Below, piece after piece: positions 6,901 through 6,943 of a stretch of 6,943 nucleotides of DNA. The DNA is from an uncultured Actinomycetes bacterium (GTDB lineage: Bacteria; Actinomycetota; Thermoleophilia; Gaiellales; F1-60-MAGs149), in assembly GCA_903960645.1 (NCBI GenBank), contig CAJCBN010000131.1:1-6943 (forward strand), in the 5' to 3' direction. Below the pieces are notes generated by a model. The model was given only the letters and a program-made list of their open reading frames with translations. It was not told where the DNA came from and did no database searches. Within the stretch, counting starts at the first letter, position 1. Every line of letters begins with the position of its first letter. Position numbers and translations under genes: made by a program.

Positions 6901-6943
6901 CCGGCGAGCGCCGTCCACGCGACTACGAGGCGCTCGGCACCGC
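3909..6943 (-). CDS. Multidomain phospholipase D-SGNH hydrolase, N-terminus cut by window edge
   Basis: At least 1010 residues; numbering here starts at the GTG codon at 6887, with 18 more codons open to the edge. Residues -17 to ~110 hold beta-rich repeats of 46-49 residues (AWT, AYR, IWT at matching places), probably propeller blades. Residues ~113-610 match Streptomyces-type secreted phospholipase D: PGWLVRTQDCWG, first HKD H279/K281/D286 in WNHSKIVAAD with GIN after it, second HKD H551/K553/D558 followed by GSQN and EFGYII. Such enzymes cut phospholipid headgroups or exchange them. Residues ~632-960 are an SGNH hydrolase: GDS with S640, CSG near 703, GGND with N755, and H943 in EAIHPNALGQ, where E940 takes the place of the usual Asp. 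Many cysteines suggest export, but a signal peptide would lie outside the window. Both catalytic sets look intact. The likely role is stepwise phospholipid degradation outside the cell. Confidence 0.93.
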   Translation of the reverse strand, partial: GAERLVVAWTALAGDDASVQVASLDPQGWQRVVAITGADSPQVAMAAGGRAVLAYRGLGEGLDAIVVRLGVDGTWADPTQIGTTGAMYGPRVTVGPRGTPTVIWTAPGANGGPDVTMAARELSHLIASPTPHIAAVVQAIRDMERRTGSDSSEGLLWEETTGNTLDGAGGTAPGWLVRTQDCWGRTDVCSSGAVQQRMLDTIRSIIANATTTVDVSSLAGIADGGFREALIAGVREADAAGRRPVVRMVWGHQPAAPFSVRKLRNLHRDLEKAAPNLRIVLALHKNTLGLSGFSWNHSKIVAADGKVAYSSGINMWSDSYLQSTNPVTDVGVVVRGPGAVSAQRFLDVLWTELCTYPTWSVKHSNTLVPENGGANCPSRRAPTATAPVGEVTVLGVGRAGYIDTGRVAGTRDPREVSKADRSDSGCKLPPLPNTMNGDPKWDGDNPSDTALRALVESAEKRIVIGQQEAIFSCAVDPSYDVRLFDALARKVVDGVPVTIVVSNEKGAISTFEGYSSDPPSTMAVMRKRVRKLVASDAAATKAICSSLTIARFRYSNADTWPSGNQPALHGKVIAVDDAAFYVGSQNAYPNQLQEFGYIIEDPAAMADFKRDYLDPMVQYSSRAALSCDGAPTVPSAWRTGVLDRITPGSDVAVSLGDSFISGEAGRWNGNVGKKGNFGLIDAGANAYWDTATGESEAKCHRSKSAEIHIDGITGVNIACSGAITTSKSNLVGDWKPGIDRGVNGTDKYGQLTLLDAVAKRAEVKLVVLSIGGNDMGFSKIILACVAAFARPAPLTTTCQKNAGVQQKLSDEALAAVGNKVQGAIERINGTMRNAGYAAGEWKLIVQGYPMPIATAMRYPETYKGRFDTGGCPFYDSDVTWIGTRIPVLNAQLRAATQRAAKATGQPVEFMDIETAFAGRELCAKTDDHVDQLPAGPTRVSQAERVSMLRTLSPFQAQEAIHPNALGQIALQACLQLAWNGGAARSGTCTSPLDWTQVDAANRPLMRFSGP
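3916..3935. terminator. Hairpin at the convergent gene ends, possible bidirectional terminator
   Basis: CCGCTGA, a 6-nt loop, then TCAGCGG form a perfect 7-bp stem. It begins 22 nt after the lipase stop and lies within the last codons of the phospholipase gene. There is no T-run on either side, so it is not a classical intrinsic terminator. Actinobacterial terminators often lack the T-run, but a chance stem in GC-rich coding DNA is also possible. Confidence 0.3.

Overview
The window is GC-rich DNA that is almost fully coding. It most likely comes from a soil-type actinobacterium: it carries a Streptomyces-type secreted phospholipase D, an actinobacterial-style SGNH hydrolase, an R2lox protein and near-leaderless start sites. 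A member of Thermoleophilia/Solirubrobacterales would fit, but the lineage is a guess. I see no rRNA, tRNA, CRISPR array or insertion sequence.

Left part (1-1626, minus strand): a tightly packed three-gene operon reads leftward. First is an R2-like ligand-binding oxidase (R2lox) with all six metal ligands and the Val/Tyr pair that forms the family's ether cross-link. Second is a 56-residue Cys/His protein resembling DUF1059. Third is a GntR/FadR-type regulator that runs off the left edge. The gaps are 2 nt and then a 4-nt GTGA overlap, so the three are probably co-translated. A promoter with a perfect TTGACA lies upstream.

Middle (1627-3893, plus strand): a short AT-richer divergent promoter region precedes a helix-turn-helix protein and a DNA polymerase beta-type nucleotidyltransferase that overlap by GTGA. 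This layout fits a toxin-antitoxin module of the AbiE/MNT kind. After 22 nt comes an alpha/beta hydrolase of the secretory-lipase family that has no signal peptide.

Right part (3909-6943, minus strand): one very long gene, open at the right edge, encodes at least 1010 residues. In order these are propeller-like beta repeats, a complete two-HKD phospholipase D and a complete SGNH/GDSL hydrolase. It converges on the lipase gene with 15 bp between the stop codons.

A lipid theme may link the genes: a phospholipid-degrading exoenzyme, a lipase-like hydrolase, an R2lox (characterised members bind long-chain fatty acids) and a FadR-type regulator. That link is inference. The best candidates for something undescribed are the PLD-SGNH fusion, the R2lox-DUF1059-GntR operon and the HTH-nucleotidyltransferase pair.
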